Source: Emiliania huxleyi CCMP1516 (Eukaryota; Haptophyta; Isochrysidales; Noelaerhabdaceae). Taken from it: DNA of 64,000 bases. Shown in pieces: positions 53,300 to 63,712 of the stretch. Every line of letters begins with the position of its first letter. Position 1 is the stretch's first letter. Below the pieces are notes generated by a model. It did no database searches. It was not told the DNA's origin and saw only the letters and a program-made list of their open reading frames with translations. Position numbers and translations under genes: made by a program. The stretch lies in contig NW_005198537.1 in the NCBI RefSeq assembly GCF_000372725.1, positions 353,572-417,571 of the forward strand, in the 5' to 3' direction.

Positions 53300-56008
53300 G
53301 GTCCTCACTGGCTTGCCGGGGTCATGGGCCCCCCCCCTCTAGCGCCGCCGGAGGCGGCGTAGCTTCCGAGAAGCTCGGTCAGACACACGGGGGAGAGACG
53401 GACACCACATCATTACGAATGACGCAAAAATACGTCACGGAGAGCGTGTAGAATGGCTTAATTTCGCCGAGAGCGCGCCGCGGGCGCACCTGGTATACGG
53501 CCCCGGAATGAGTCACTGATTAAAGTTGGGCGCCTTTGGTCGAGGCTTCCCCGGTCCTCACTGGCTTGCCGGGGTCATGGGCCCCCCCCCTCTAGCGCCG
53601 CCGGAGGCGGCGTAGCTTCCGAGAAGCTCGGTCAGACACACGGGGGAGAGACGGACACCACATCATTACGAATGACGCAAAAATACGTCACGGAGAGCGT
53701 GTAGAATGGCTTAATTTCGCCGAGAGCGCGCCGCGGGCGCACCTGGTATACGGCCCCGGAATGAGTCACTGATTAAAGTTGGGCGCCTTTGGTCGAGGCT
53801 TCCCCGGTCCTCACTGGCTTGCCGGGGTCATGGGCCCCCCCCCTCTAGCGCCGCCGGAGGCGGCGTAGCTTCCGAGAAGCTCGGTCAGACACACGGGGGA
53901 GAGACGGACACCACATCATTACGAATGACGCAAAAATACGTCACGGAGAGCGTGTAGAATGGCTAATTTCGCCGAGAGCGCGCCGCGGGCGCACCTGGTA
54001 TACGGCCCCGGAATGAGTCACTGATTAAAGTTGGGCGCCTTTGGTCGAGGCTTCCCCGGTCCTCACTGGCTTGCCGGGGTCATGGGCCCCCCCCCTCTAG
54101 CGCCGCCGGAGGCGGCGTAGCTTCCGAGAAGCTCGGTCAGACACACGGGGGAGAGACGGACACCACATCATTACGAATGACGCAAAAATACGTCACGGAG
54201 AGCGTGTAGAATGGCTTAATTTCGCCGAGAGCGCGCCGCGGGCGCACCTGGTATACGGCCCCGGAATGAGTCACTGATTAAAGTTGGGCGCCTTTGGTCG
54301 AGGCTTCCCCGGTCCTCACTGGCTTGCCGGGGTCATGGGCCCCCCCCCTCTAGCGCCGCCGGAGGCGGCGTAGCTTCCGAGAAGCTCGGTCAGACACACG
54401 GGGGAGAGACGGACACCACATCATTACGAATGACGCAAAAATACGTCACGGAGAGCGTGTAGAATGGCTTAATTTCGCCGAGAGCGCGCCGCGGGCGCAC
54501 CTGGTATACGGCCCCGGAATGAGTCACTGATTAAAGTTGGGCGCCTTTGGTCGAGGCTTCCCCGGTCCTCACTGGCTTGCCGGGGTCATGGGCCCCCCCC
54601 CTCTAGCGCCGCCGGAGGCGGCGTAGCTTCCGAGAAGCTCGGTCAGACACACGGGGGAGAGACGGACACCACATCATTACGAATGACGCAAAAATACGTC
54701 ACGGAGAGCGTGTAGAATGGCTTAATTTCGCCGAGAGCGCGCCGCGGGCGCACCTGGTATACGGCCCCGGAATGAGTCACTGATTAAAGTTGGGCGCCTT
54801 TGGTCGATGCCGGGGTCATGGGCCCCCCCCCTCTAGCGCCGCCGGAGGCGGCGTAGCTTCCGAGAAGCTCGGTCAGACACACGGGGGAGAGACGGACACC
54901 ACATCATTACGAATGACGCAAAAATACGTCACGGAGAGCGTGTAGAATGGCTTAATTTCGCCGAGAGCGCGCCGCGGGCGCACCTGGTATACGGCCCCGG
55001 AATGAGTCACTGATTAAAGTTGGGCGCCTTTGGTCGAGGCTTCCCCGGTCCTCACTGGCTTGCCGGGGTCATGGGCCCCCCCCCTCTAGCGCCGCCGGAG
55101 GCGGCGTAGCTTCCGAGAAGCTCGGTCAGACACACGGGGGAGAGACGGACACCACATCATTACGAATGACGCAAAAATACGTCACGGAGAGCGTGTAGAA
55201 TGGCTTAATTTCGCCGAGAGCGCGCCGCGGGCGCACCTGGTATACGGCCCCGGAATGAGTCACTGATTAAAGTTGGGCGCCTTTGGTCGAGGCTTCCCCG
55301 GTCCTCACTGGCTTGCCGGGGTCATGGGCCCCCCCCCTCTAGCGCCGCCGGAGGCGGCGTAGCTTCCGAGAAGCTCGGTCAGACACACGGGGGAGAGACG
55401 GACACCACATCATTACGAATGACGCAAAAATACGTCACGGAGAGCGTGTAGAATGGCTTAATTTCGCCGAGAGCGCGCCGCGGGCGCACCTGGTATACGG
55501 CCCCGGAATGAGTCACTGATTAAAGTTGGGCGCCTTTGGTCGAGGCTTCCCCGGTCCTCACTGGCTTGCCGGGGTCATGGGCCCCCCCCCTCTAGCGCCG
55601 CCGGAGGCGGCGTAGCTTCCGAGAAGCTCGGTCAGACACACGGGGGAGAGACGGACACCACATCATTACGAATGACGCAAAAATACGTCACGGAGAGCGT
55701 GTAGAATGGCTTAATTTCGCCGAGAGCGCGCCGCGGGCGCACCTGGTATACGGCCCCGGAATGAGTCACTGATTAAAGTTGGGCGCCTTTGGTCGAGGCT
55801 TCCCCGGTCCTCACTGGCTTGCCGGGGTCATGGGCCCCCCCCCTCTAGCGCCGCCGGAGGCGGCGTAGCTTCCGAGAAGCTCGGTCAGACACACGGGGGA
55901 GAGACGGACACCACATCATTACGAATGACGCAAAAATACGTCACGGAGAGCGTGTAGAATGGCTTAATTTCGCCGAGAGCGCGCCGCGGGCGCACCTGGT
56001 ATACGGCC
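53300..56008 (+). repeat. Satellite array, eleven copies of a 253-bp unit
   Basis: Unit starts (at ggtcctcactggcttgccgg) fall at 53300, 53553, 53806, 54058, 54311, 54564, about 54811 (lacking roughly 24 bp at its start), 55047, 55300, 55553 and 55806. The last copy breaks off at about 56008. Copies are almost identical: one lacks a single T near 53963, and one has the 24-bp deletion. No ORF above 60 codons exists in it. Each unit contains TGACGCAAAAATACGTCA (53420-53437 in unit 1), TGAGTCA (53509-53515) and the palindromic cgccgccggaggcggcg. The array lies upstream of the dioxygenase-SDR gene (ATG 53158) and downstream, in strand order, of the retroelement. Confidence 0.97.
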
Positions 56009-56769
56009 TAAGTCCGGCCGGAGCGCGGCCTGGACTTGGGCCTCCTCCCAGGTGCGCCCGCAGCAACTCTTTAGTCTTTTTTGTGTATTCGCCGCACCGG
56101 ACATGTCTCGAACCTCGTTGCCCTGAAACTGCGCATACCACGTCACGAGGAGACCATGCACGGTGCAGTCGCCGTTTGAAAACATTTAGCCTTTCAAAAC
56201 AGCAAGGGGGCAGGGTTGCAGTCGATTCCACGCACTGACTCCCACCTCCGCCCGCCCCATGACTCTCGAGGGCCCTATGGCCGTGCGCACCGCCGAGGCG
56301 CGTGCAGTCAGTGGGCTGCTGAGCACGGCATCCGCCCTCGAAGGCGCATGGCATTTGGCAGCGCGGCTTCCAGGAGTGAGGGAGAGTGGAGCAACAGAAT
56401 TCACGGCCGGCTCGCTACTACCCTCAAGGAGGGAGATCGCGGCGGGTCCATGTCCAACTGTGCTGGAGGTGTTGTTGATTGAGTAGTACAAGAGGTAGTA
56501 GTCGAGAAAAGTAGTTCGAGAAAAGTAGTTCGAGAAAAGTAGTTCGAGAAAAGTTTCGAGAAGTAGGTCAAGAAAAAGAAATGTCGAGCAGCAGCATCTG
56601 CCGGGGGAGATTGCGGTGTCGTGAGCAAGCATCTGGAGGTAGGGCCGGGCTTATCTCGATGGCTGGAAAGGGCAACGGGCACGAAGGGTGTGTGTCTAAA
56701 GGGGTGCAAGCTAGAGAGGAAGGCGACAGTGTACCGTCAAGCTGTAGGCAAGGTCGAGGCCTCGACGGC
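56009..56769. other. Spacer between satellite and retroelement
   Basis: A hairpin-like aagtccggcc ... ggcctggactt lies at 56010-56037. 56490-56565 has four or five tandem copies of gtagttcgagaaaa. No gene is supported. Confidence 0.45.
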
Positions 56770-59178
56770 TCAGGCTTCGGCGCCGTCAGGCTCCCGCTCC
56801 GCCGCCGGGAGGGTGATGGTTGCTTTGCCGGCAGGCCACTGGGCCAGCACCTCACGGCGGACCTGATCAGCTGTCCGCTGCGCTCTCCCGCCAGTAGGGC
56901 GCACCGGATGCGTGAGCGCATCACTGCGCGCGAGACGGTCGAGAATGCGCAAAGGGATGGGCTTCACGCCGATGCCGCCGAGGACCTCGTCACGGCTCAC
57001 GCAAACCTCGCACTCCCTCGCCTTCTTGTTGTAGGTTGTGCTCCAGCTTGCCTTCCGCTTCGATGAGCCGACCTGCAGCTGCGAGGGCCCAGGCAGGCTG
57101 AAGGAAGAGATGGAGGCGAGGGTGGCGGCAAGGGCGGCGGAGGGCACTGGCGGCTGTGGCCCGAACGGCATGGCAGACGGCATGGCGGAGGTGGCCGGCA
57201 TGTTAGGAGCGGGAGGTGGGAGCGGCGGGAGAAGCGACGGGAGCGGCAGGAGCAGCGACGGGAGCAGCGGCGAGCCGGTGGCGGCATTGAGGGTGGCGTC
57301 CGGTGGCGACATGGGCGGCGGCGGCATGGGCGGCGGTGGCATGGGCGGCGGCAAGAGCGTCACAGAAGACACGAGCGGCAAGCCATCTGCCGGTGTGCAC
57401 AGCGGCATAGCTGCTGCCATCGGCAGCCCACTGCCCGGCGTCAGAGGCACAGAGGCGACGGTGGCGGGAGCGGCGGCGGTGGACGGCGCCCCGCCGGCTA
57501 GCATCCTCACCGCCACCTCCTGGTCGAGGCCACCCGCCTGCGGAGCAATCGCGGGCAGTGGCACGGGCAGCCGTGCTGCCGCCACCTGCGACGAGCTGCC
57601 AGCCCCTGCCACCTGCGACGAGCTACCGGCCCGGCGCTGCCCATCCAGCGCGGCCCGTTGCGCAAACCGCGCAGACTCCGCCGCAACTTGCTGGAGAGCA
57701 GCAGCACTCGTCCTGTTCGGCCGCAGGCGGTGCAGGTCCGGAGGCGTCGACGACCGGCCCGAGAAAATCTGCTCGACCTTCTGCAGGTAGAGCAGCTGGG
57801 CCGTGTCGTACACGTCCCTCTCACTGGTCGGGTGGCGCTGCCTCGCCTCGGTCATCGACTCGGCCATGAGCTGGAGCTCGAGCTCGAGCCGCGGCACGAT
57901 CGGTCTGCTGTTGGCGATCGTGGGCCGCGGAGACTTGTGCGCCGCGTTCCAGCGTCCAACTGGTGCTGATGCGGCGGCGGCGCCTAGCACAACAGCCGAC
58001 CCACCTCCTCCCCCCCGCCCCGCCGCCGCCGCCGAGCGCCGTGGCGACGTGGCCAGCGCCGCCAAGTCCTCCTCATCGCCGCTCAGCGGCGCGTCACCAG
58101 CAAACGAGAGCGCGCCAAACTGCGGCGGGATCACCTCCACCATGTCGGCCGGGAGCAGAGGTAGAGAAGAATCACCTCCCGGCCCGATCACCACTGCAGT
58201 AGCCATGGGCTCCGCCTCCGCCGCCTCCCCCTCCTCCTCCTCCGCCGCCGCCGCCTCTGCCGCCTGCCCCTCCGTCTCCGCCTCTGCCTCCGCCTCGCCC
58301 GCCTGCACCGCCTCGCCCGCCTGCGCCGCCTCCACCTCCGCCTCGCCCGCCTGAATCGCTTGCGCCGCCACCTGCGCCGCCTGCGCCACCACCAGCTGCG
58401 AGCTCCTGACCTTCTCCAGATGGCGCAGGTAGTCAAAGCCGAGAGCCTCCCACTCGGCATCACCCTCGCGCACCGGCTTGAGCGGGCCGAGTGGCGGGCG
58501 CGAGCTGCTGGGCGCGGCGGCGAGCGGGAAGGGAGGCGGACCGGACAGCACATCAGCGGCGTCGGCATTGAGGTCCGCATCACTCCACGGGAAGACGCTC
58601 AGCGAGTGCTCGTCGACGCGGCCAAACAGCACGTCCACCTCCCGGTTGGCCTGGAAGACGGCAAACGCGATGTCAGCCTCCGCGACATCCTCGCCGAGGC
58701 GCGCGATGCCCTCCACGATCTCGTTGAGGGTGCGGTGCCGGACCTCGTTTTTGCCCGAGTCGCCGATGTGGAGGCGCTCCTGCAGCCCCGTGACCGGCTG
58801 CACCTTCGTGCACACGTACATCTCGGCCATCGGCCACGGGTCGCACCAGCAGCCCCGCGCGATGTGCGGCTCGGCGGCCGTCATCGCCTCGATCGTGCCC
58901 ATCCGCCTGGCAGTCTGGGGCCGGACCACACAGCGCGCGCCCTCCCTCCTGCACGCCTCCGCCTTGTCGACCCACTTTTTCGTCTCGGCTTTCCACCTGC
59001 GGAGCTGCGTCTCGGGTTGATAGGTGCGGTTGCGGATGATGCCCGACTTGCGGTACTTGTTCAGGGCCTGCGGCGACGAGGGGCATCTCTCAGCTGGGTG
59101 TGTGCAGGAGGGCCCGCCCGGCGCGAGAAGCGGCACCTCCACGCACGCCACCCCACGGTTCATCTTCTTGGCTCTCAT
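56770..59178 (-). CDS. Large ORF of the retroelement or adjoining gene, unknown function
   Basis: Uninterrupted frame of 802 aa from the ATG at 59176-59178; the frame also stays open upstream to about 59290 without ATG. Order: a basic region with RKSGIIRNRTYQPETQLRRW and a WKAETKKW helix; a globular part (VRHRTLNEIVEGIARLGEDV); a long Ala/Glu coiled region (58205-58400) made of AGEAE-like repeats; a Ser/Gly part; a Met/Pro-rich stretch (PPPMPPPPMPPPPMSPP, 57300-57360); and a basic C-terminal CxxC (ARECEVCVSRDE). No known family. The start overlaps the RT stop as TGATG, suggesting that the two are translated from one transcript. Confidence 0.45.
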   Translation of the reverse strand: MRAKKMNRGVACVEVPLLAPGGPSCTHPAERCPSSPQALNKYRKSGIIRNRTYQPETQLRRWKAETKKWVDKAEACRREGARCVVRPQTARRMGTIEAMTAAEPHIARGCWCDPWPMAEMYVCTKVQPVTGLQERLHIGDSGKNEVRHRTLNEIVEGIARLGEDVAEADIAFAVFQANREVDVLFGRVDEHSLSVFPWSDADLNADAADVLSGPPPFPLAAAPSSSRPPLGPLKPVREGDAEWEALGFDYLRHLEKVRSSQLVVAQAAQVAAQAIQAGEAEVEAAQAGEAVQAGEAEAEAETEGQAAEAAAAEEEEGEAAEAEPMATAVVIGPGGDSSLPLLPADMVEVIPPQFGALSFAGDAPLSGDEEDLAALATSPRRSAAAAGRGGGGGSAVVLGAAAASAPVGRWNAAHKSPRPTIANSRPIVPRLELELQLMAESMTEARQRHPTSERDVYDTAQLLYLQKVEQIFSGRSSTPPDLHRLRPNRTSAAALQQVAAESARFAQRAALDGQRRAGSSSQVAGAGSSSQVAAARLPVPLPAIAPQAGGLDQEVAVRMLAGGAPSTAAAPATVASVPLTPGSGLPMAAAMPLCTPADGLPLVSSVTLLPPPMPPPPMPPPPMSPPDATLNAATGSPLLPSLLLPLPSLLPPLPPPAPNMPATSAMPSAMPFGPQPPVPSAALAATLASISSFSLPGPSQLQVGSSKRKASWSTTYNKKARECEVCVSRDEVLGGIGVKPIPLRILDRLARSDALTHPVRPTGGRAQRTADQVRREVLAQWPAGKATITLPAAEREPDGAEA

Positions 59179-60119
59179 CAGGTAGTTGGCGGGAGGGTCG
59201 ACCTCCGAGTCAGGGATCTCGCGCACTGCGCGGAAGAGGCCGGTGCCGAGCTGAGCTTGCTCGTCACGCTGAGTGCGAATCCCTCGTCATCGCTTGCCAT
59301 CGCGACCACCTTGAGCAGGCATCCAACCACGATGCCCGCCTTCATTTTAGCGCATGTGAAGCTATCCCAACGATGGTAGCGCCACACTCGCGGTGCCGTC
59401 TCGCAGCCCTCATTAACGTTCTTGAGTCTCGTCCGGAAACTTCCGCTTGGGTCGAGCTCAAGAGTCGTTTCCAAAAAATGGGTGCTCTCGGCGGCTTCCA
59501 GCTTCAACGGGGCCCAGTAGCACTCCGAACGGCGGAAATCTTCCCGGAAACGATCAACATCCCACGTGCTATCGTCCTTCGCAGTCACTGTGATCACATC
59601 GTCCATGTAGCGCTTCATACGGAAACGCGCTTTCGCATCATCGTCGAGTGTTTGCATCCACTCGTGCTCCATCCACGCAAGAGTCCCTATCGCCAGCGGC
59701 GGCGATAGCGCACTCCCCATCGGGATACCGCGAGCCTGCTTCAGCAGACGTCCGTCGTATGTGATGACGTAGCAGTTATCCAGATCGAAATCGATAACCT
59801 CGAGCATCGTCGAGAAGGCAATCGATGCGTGTCCCCACACCTCTCCTTGCTGCGCCCACGAGCACTTCTTCTTGCCTCTTTTCGGTACAAGTATTTTCGG
59901 GTCTTCTCCCGCGCCCGGTGGCAGGTTCTGGCGTACATTGCGTAGAATATCCCGCATCGCTACCCGCATCGCTTCCTTCGTACCTCCGCTCCACACCGAC
60001 CAAACCTCTCGTCTGCGCCGTATTGCTCTGCATGCTCGGCACGCGACGCTCTCTCCGCCCTCTGCTTGCGCACCAAGCGCGTGGTATGTTTTTGGAAAAT
60101 TGTTAACAGAGCCTGCCAC
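59178..60119 (-). mobile_element. Retroelement reverse transcriptase, 5'-incomplete
   Basis: Open frame of about 313 codons; the first ATG is near 59969. It holds RT core blocks: VIDFDLDNCYVITYDGRLLK, then QARGIPMGSALSPPLAIGTL (the fingers/palm G-x-P-x-G-S block), RYMDDVITVTAKDD (the catalytic Y-x-D-D box), and THFLETTLELDPSGSFRTRL with a following YHRWDS...K block. G-I-P-M-G-S-x-L-S-P-x-L-A plus the F-L-(D/E) block resembles Penelope-like elements. The first RT blocks are missing, so it is probably 5'-truncated. The frame ends at TGA 59180-59178. Confidence 0.75.
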
Positions 60120-60254
60120 GCGTGCCAGTGTATACGCAAGTAGTACATGTTCTTATGTAAAGGCTGTCAGGACACCATATTTTCTGCTTATCACAAGGTC
60201 TGCGCAGTCAGCTTGGTGCCATCTTAGTCACACTCACCGCCCACCTCATACATC

Positions 60255-63200
60255 TCACTCAGCGTCCTCCCAGCTCGCAGGCGGCTCGTCGAGGGGCAAG
60301 CTCGCGAGTACCTCGTCGCTCAGCCCGCCGTCGTCGAACAACGTACTGCTGCCGCCGGCCGCCGCCCTCGCCGCCATCTCGGCAAGTTCAGCGGCGTCCG
60401 GCTCCTCCTCCTCGCCCTCCTCGTCGTCGCCTGCGGAGACGGGCGCGTGCGCCGAGAAGATGCGCGAGAGCGCCTCGATCGCGGGCAGATGCGCCTCGGC
60501 CAGCGGCTGACCCACGGTCCGCTGGATGAAGTCGGCGAGGCTCGCGCGCAGCGCCAGCAGCTCGTCGGCCACCGCGGTGTCGACGGATAGGGCCCAGCCG
60601 CCCAGCAGCAACCGCGTGGTCCGCGCGCCCGTGCGCCGCGAGACGGTGAGATCGGGCGCAAAGAGGAGCGCCGCCGAGATTGGCACGACCGAAGTGTCGT
60701 ACATGTACCGCTCTGTCGTCTCCTGCACGTCGTAGTAGACGACCAGCGACGTCGACGCGCACGCGTTGACCGAGCCGGGGTGCGCCACGACCTTGAGGCC
60801 GCGGCAAGTCTCGCCCTTGCCCCACCGCCGGACCCACGCCAAGTTCGGGTACAGGCCCGCGACGAGCGACGCGGAGAGCATGTCTCTCAGGTAGCGAGGG
60901 TCGGCGTGATCGGCGGGCAGTCTCGAGAGCAGCTCGCGCGCTCCGCCCGCCAGGTCGCCGCGCAGACGCGCGACGTACGAGAGCGTCTGCGCCGAGAGGA
61001 AGTGGCGGCTGGCGAAGCGGCCGCCCTCGCGCGACCACCCGTCGAACGCGGCGACGAGCGCGACGTGGTCGGAGCCCGAGTCGCCGGCGAGCGCCCGCTT
61101 GGCCGCGTTCGCCTCCGCCTCCTTGCCGAGCGGGCACAGGAAGGGGCTCTTGTAGCCGAGGGCCGCGCAGACCGTGAGGACGGGCTGCGCGCAGCGAAAG
61201 AGCCCGCCGAGCAGCAGCATCTTGCCGAGCATCGGGTGCACCTGCAGCCGCGCCAGCTTGCGGCCGAGCGGCGTCAGCTGGGCGCCGCTGTCGTCGGTGA
61301 CCGCGCCGAGCCTGCGCAGCAGCGCCACGGCGTGCTGCACCGCCTCCGCCCGCGGCGGAGAGAGGGAGTCGCGCAGGAACGCCGCGGGCGCGCCGAGCTC
61401 GAGCGACGCCACCTCGAGGCACAGCTCCTCGAGCGGCGAGCGCAGCATCTCGGGCTCGCTGTACTCCTCCATCGCCGCCCACTGCCACGAGGTGAACAGC
61501 CGGTACCAGGCGCCCGGCCGGCACCGCCCCGCCCGCCCGCGCCGCTGGAAGCCGTTGGCCTTCGCGTAGAAGCACGTGCGCAGCGCCGAGACGAGCGACA
61601 ACTCGTTGACGGACGTCAGCCGCGCGCGACCGCAATCGACGACGTAAACGACGTCCTCGACCGTGATCGACGTCTCCGCGATGATCGTCGCCACGACCAC
61701 CTTGCGCCTCCCCACTGGCGGGGGCGCGAAGATGGCGTGCTGCTCGTGCGTGGGCATGCGCGAGTGCAGCGGGAAGAGCTCGAGCTCGCGGCTGGCGGCC
61801 GAGGCGCCGAGCGCCTTGACCGCCTCTGCAATCTCCGACCACCCCGGCAGGAAGACGAGGATGGCGCCGTCGCCGCCCGCCGCGTGGATGTGGAGGACGA
61901 CGCGGACGAGCAGCTCGAGGTCGATCGCCTCGGCGGGCGCGCCGTGCGCCGCCGCGATGGCGTCGCACAGCGCACGCGGAGGAGCTCCGTCGCGCGTCTC
62001 CGCGTACCTGTCCGCCAGCGCCTCGCCAACCTCCTGCGCTGTGAGCGGCAGGCCGGACAGCGGCGCGCTCGCAAACGCGCCGCGCTTGCCGCCCGGTGGT
62101 GGGCCGCGCGCGCCGCCGCCGTGCGCGGCCGGCAGCCGCGGCAGGATGTCCTCGAGGAAGAGCTCCTCGATCGGAAAGTTGGTCTTGCCCGGGATCTGCA
62201 CCGTGGTTGCCGACGGAAAGTAGGACTGGAAGGCCGACGGGTCGACGGTCGCGGACATGAGCACGACCTTGAGGCTCGCGCGCGCGCCGAGCAGCCGCTT
62301 GAGCAGCAGCAGGAAGAAGTCTGTGTGCAAGTCCCGCTCGTGCACCTCGTCCACGACGACGTGGCTCGCGCCCGACAGCGTCGGGTTGGACTGCAGCGTC
62401 TGGAGCAGGATGCCGACGGTGCAAAAGAGCAGCACGCTGCCGGCCGAAACGCGCGAGTCGAAGCGAACCTTGTACCCCACCACGCCGCCGAGCGCGCCGC
62501 CGCGCTCCTCCGCCACGCGCGTCGCGACCGACGACGCCGAGATGCGGCGCGGCTGCGACGCGACGACGCGGCACGCCTCGCCGCGCGCGGCGCAATCCTC
62601 GTAGATCAGCTGCGGCAGCTGCGTCGTCTTGCCGCACCCCGTCGCGCCGAGCACGAGCGTCACTCGGCTCGCGCGCACCGCCGCGCAGATCTCGGCGCCC
62701 ATCGCGAAGGCGGGCAGCCGCGCGCGCGCCGGCAGGAGGCGCTGGTAGCCCGCGGTGCACCTCTCGCGCTCGAGCTCTGCGCGCGCCGCCGGAGGAGGGA
62801 CGCCCCCGAGGAAGGACGCGTGGCCGGCGTGCGGTGCGAGCGGCGCGGCGGGCGGCGGCAGCGTGCGCAGCGCCGCGTCGAGCGCGGCGCGCGCGCCTGC
62901 GACGGCGGTCGCGTCGAGCTGCACGTACCACGAGTCGTCGTCGTCCACGCCGTCGAGCACAAACCCGTTGCCGCGCGAGTTGAGCCGCACGCCCGCCTGC
63001 GACAGCGCGACGGCGGCGGCGGCGTGCGACGGCAGCTCCTTGAGCGAGCGCAGCCGAAGCGTCGCCTGCGTGTATGCGACAAGCTCGGCCGGCAGCGACC
63101 GGAAGGCTACTGACGCAGAGCACTTGCCGCCGTTGGCCGCGCACGAGTGCTTGACGCTGCCGACGAGGCGCGCGAGCGTGGCGGCCGGGTCGTCGACTGG

Positions 63201-63611
63201 TGAGAGCTTGACGAGCGCGTGCACACCCTTCTGCAGCTTGACCCACCCGGCGCCCATCTGCGGCGCCAGGTGGCGCAGCGTGTTGCGCTCCGGGTTGGTC
63301 AGCGAGTCAAATGCGAGCTGTGGCGATCCGTTCGCGAGGAACGCCGCGATTGTCTCGCGGCACCAGGCGATCACACGTGGATCGTCGGACGGGTCGACGA
63401 ACTGCGTCCAAAAGGGCTTGTTGCCACCACGACCGCCGTAACCTCCACCGCCGCCGCCGCCCTTGCCGCCCTTGCCGCCGCCGCCGCCGCCCTTGCCGCC
63501 CTTGCCGCCGCCGCCGCCGCCCTTCCCGCCGCCGCCGCCCTTCCCACCAAAGCCACTGCCCTTCCCGTAGCCTCCATAGCCGCCGGCTCGCCCTCGCTTG
63601 CCGCGGTGCAT
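60255..63611 (-). CDS. DEAH/RHA-family ATP-dependent RNA helicase
   Basis: Intron-less, 1118 aa from the ATG at 63609-63611. N-terminal 60 residues are an RG/KGG-rich low-complexity tail. Then comes an alpha/beta region and the helicase core: motif I GATGCGKTT (about residue 320), motif II DEVH (about 422), motif III SAT, and motif VI QRRGRAGRCRPG (about 689). HA2/winged-helix and OB-fold regions follow (ASLVAGLYPNLAWVRRWGKG). The C-terminus is acidic (GDDEEGEEEEPDAAELAEMA). DEVH rather than DEAH is a tolerated variant. The overall plan (Gly-rich start, helicase, OB fold) is like DHX36/DHX57/DHX9. It probably unwinds RNA or G-quadruplexes in nucleus or cytosol. It is divergent from the PUB gene, 101 bp apart. 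Confidence 0.93.
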   Translation of the reverse strand: MHRGKRGRAGGYGGYGKGSGFGGKGGGGGKGGGGGGKGGKGGGGGGKGGKGGGGGGGYGGRGGNKPFWTQFVDPSDDPRVIAWCRETIAAFLANGSPQLAFDSLTNPERNTLRHLAPQMGAGWVKLQKGVHALVKLSPVDDPAATLARLVGSVKHSCAANGGKCSASVAFRSLPAELVAYTQATLRLRSLKELPSHAAAAVALSQAGVRLNSRGNGFVLDGVDDDDSWYVQLDATAVAGARAALDAALRTLPPPAAPLAPHAGHASFLGGVPPPAARAELERERCTAGYQRLLPARARLPAFAMGAEICAAVRASRVTLVLGATGCGKTTQLPQLIYEDCAARGEACRVVASQPRRISASSVATRVAEERGGALGGVVGYKVRFDSRVSAGSVLLFCTVGILLQTLQSNPTLSGASHVVVDEVHERDLHTDFFLLLLKRLLGARASLKVVLMSATVDPSAFQSYFPSATTVQIPGKTNFPIEELFLEDILPRLPAAHGGGARGPPPGGKRGAFASAPLSGLPLTAQEVGEALADRYAETRDGAPPRALCDAIAAAHGAPAEAIDLELLVRVVLHIHAAGGDGAILVFLPGWSEIAEAVKALGASAASRELELFPLHSRMPTHEQHAIFAPPPVGRRKVVVATIIAETSITVEDVVYVVDCGRARLTSVNELSLVSALRTCFYAKANGFQRRGRAGRCRPGAWYRLFTSWQWAAMEEYSEPEMLRSPLEELCLEVASLELGAPAAFLRDSLSPPRAEAVQHAVALLRRLGAVTDDSGAQLTPLGRKLARLQVHPMLGKMLLLGGLFRCAQPVLTVCAALGYKSPFLCPLGKEAEANAAKRALAGDSGSDHVALVAAFDGWSREGGRFASRHFLSAQTLSYVARLRGDLAGGARELLSRLPADHADPRYLRDMLSASLVAGLYPNLAWVRRWGKGETCRGLKVVAHPGSVNACASTSLVVYYDVQETTERYMYDTSVVPISAALLFAPDLTVSRRTGARTTRLLLGGWALSVDTAVADELLALRASLADFIQRTVGQPLAEAHLPAIEALSRIFSAHAPVSAGDDEEGEEEEPDAAELAEMAARAAAGGSSTLFDDGGLSDEVLASLPLDEPPASWEDAE

Positions 63612-63712
63612 GCTGGAGACTGTCGAGGCTGCGGCCCCCGCGGGCCGTTTAATGCCGTGCTTGGCTCGAGCCGGCCACAAAATTCTTCTGAAGTCGGCCT
63701 GAAACTGGCAGC
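63612..63712. promoter_or_regulatory. Compact bidirectional promoter region
   Basis: Only 101 bp separate the ATGs of two divergent genes. It contains caaaattcttctgaag (63677-63692), similar to the AATTCTTTT motif found upstream of other genes here. Confidence 0.5.

Noticed and set aside
53300..56008. CRISPR array
   Set aside because: Repeats are 253 bp, directly adjacent, with no short spacers, and the DNA is eukaryotic; it is a satellite.
53300..56008. Tandem snRNA, 5S rRNA or spliced-leader genes
   Set aside because: The unit lacks recognisable 5S, U1, U2, U4, U5 or U6 cores and no tRNA-like fold was found; ggtcgaggcttcc only loosely resembles a B box.
60780..63113. 777-codon plus-strand frame
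   Set aside because: Antisense shadow of the DEAH helicase, Arg/Glu/Gln-rich without motifs.
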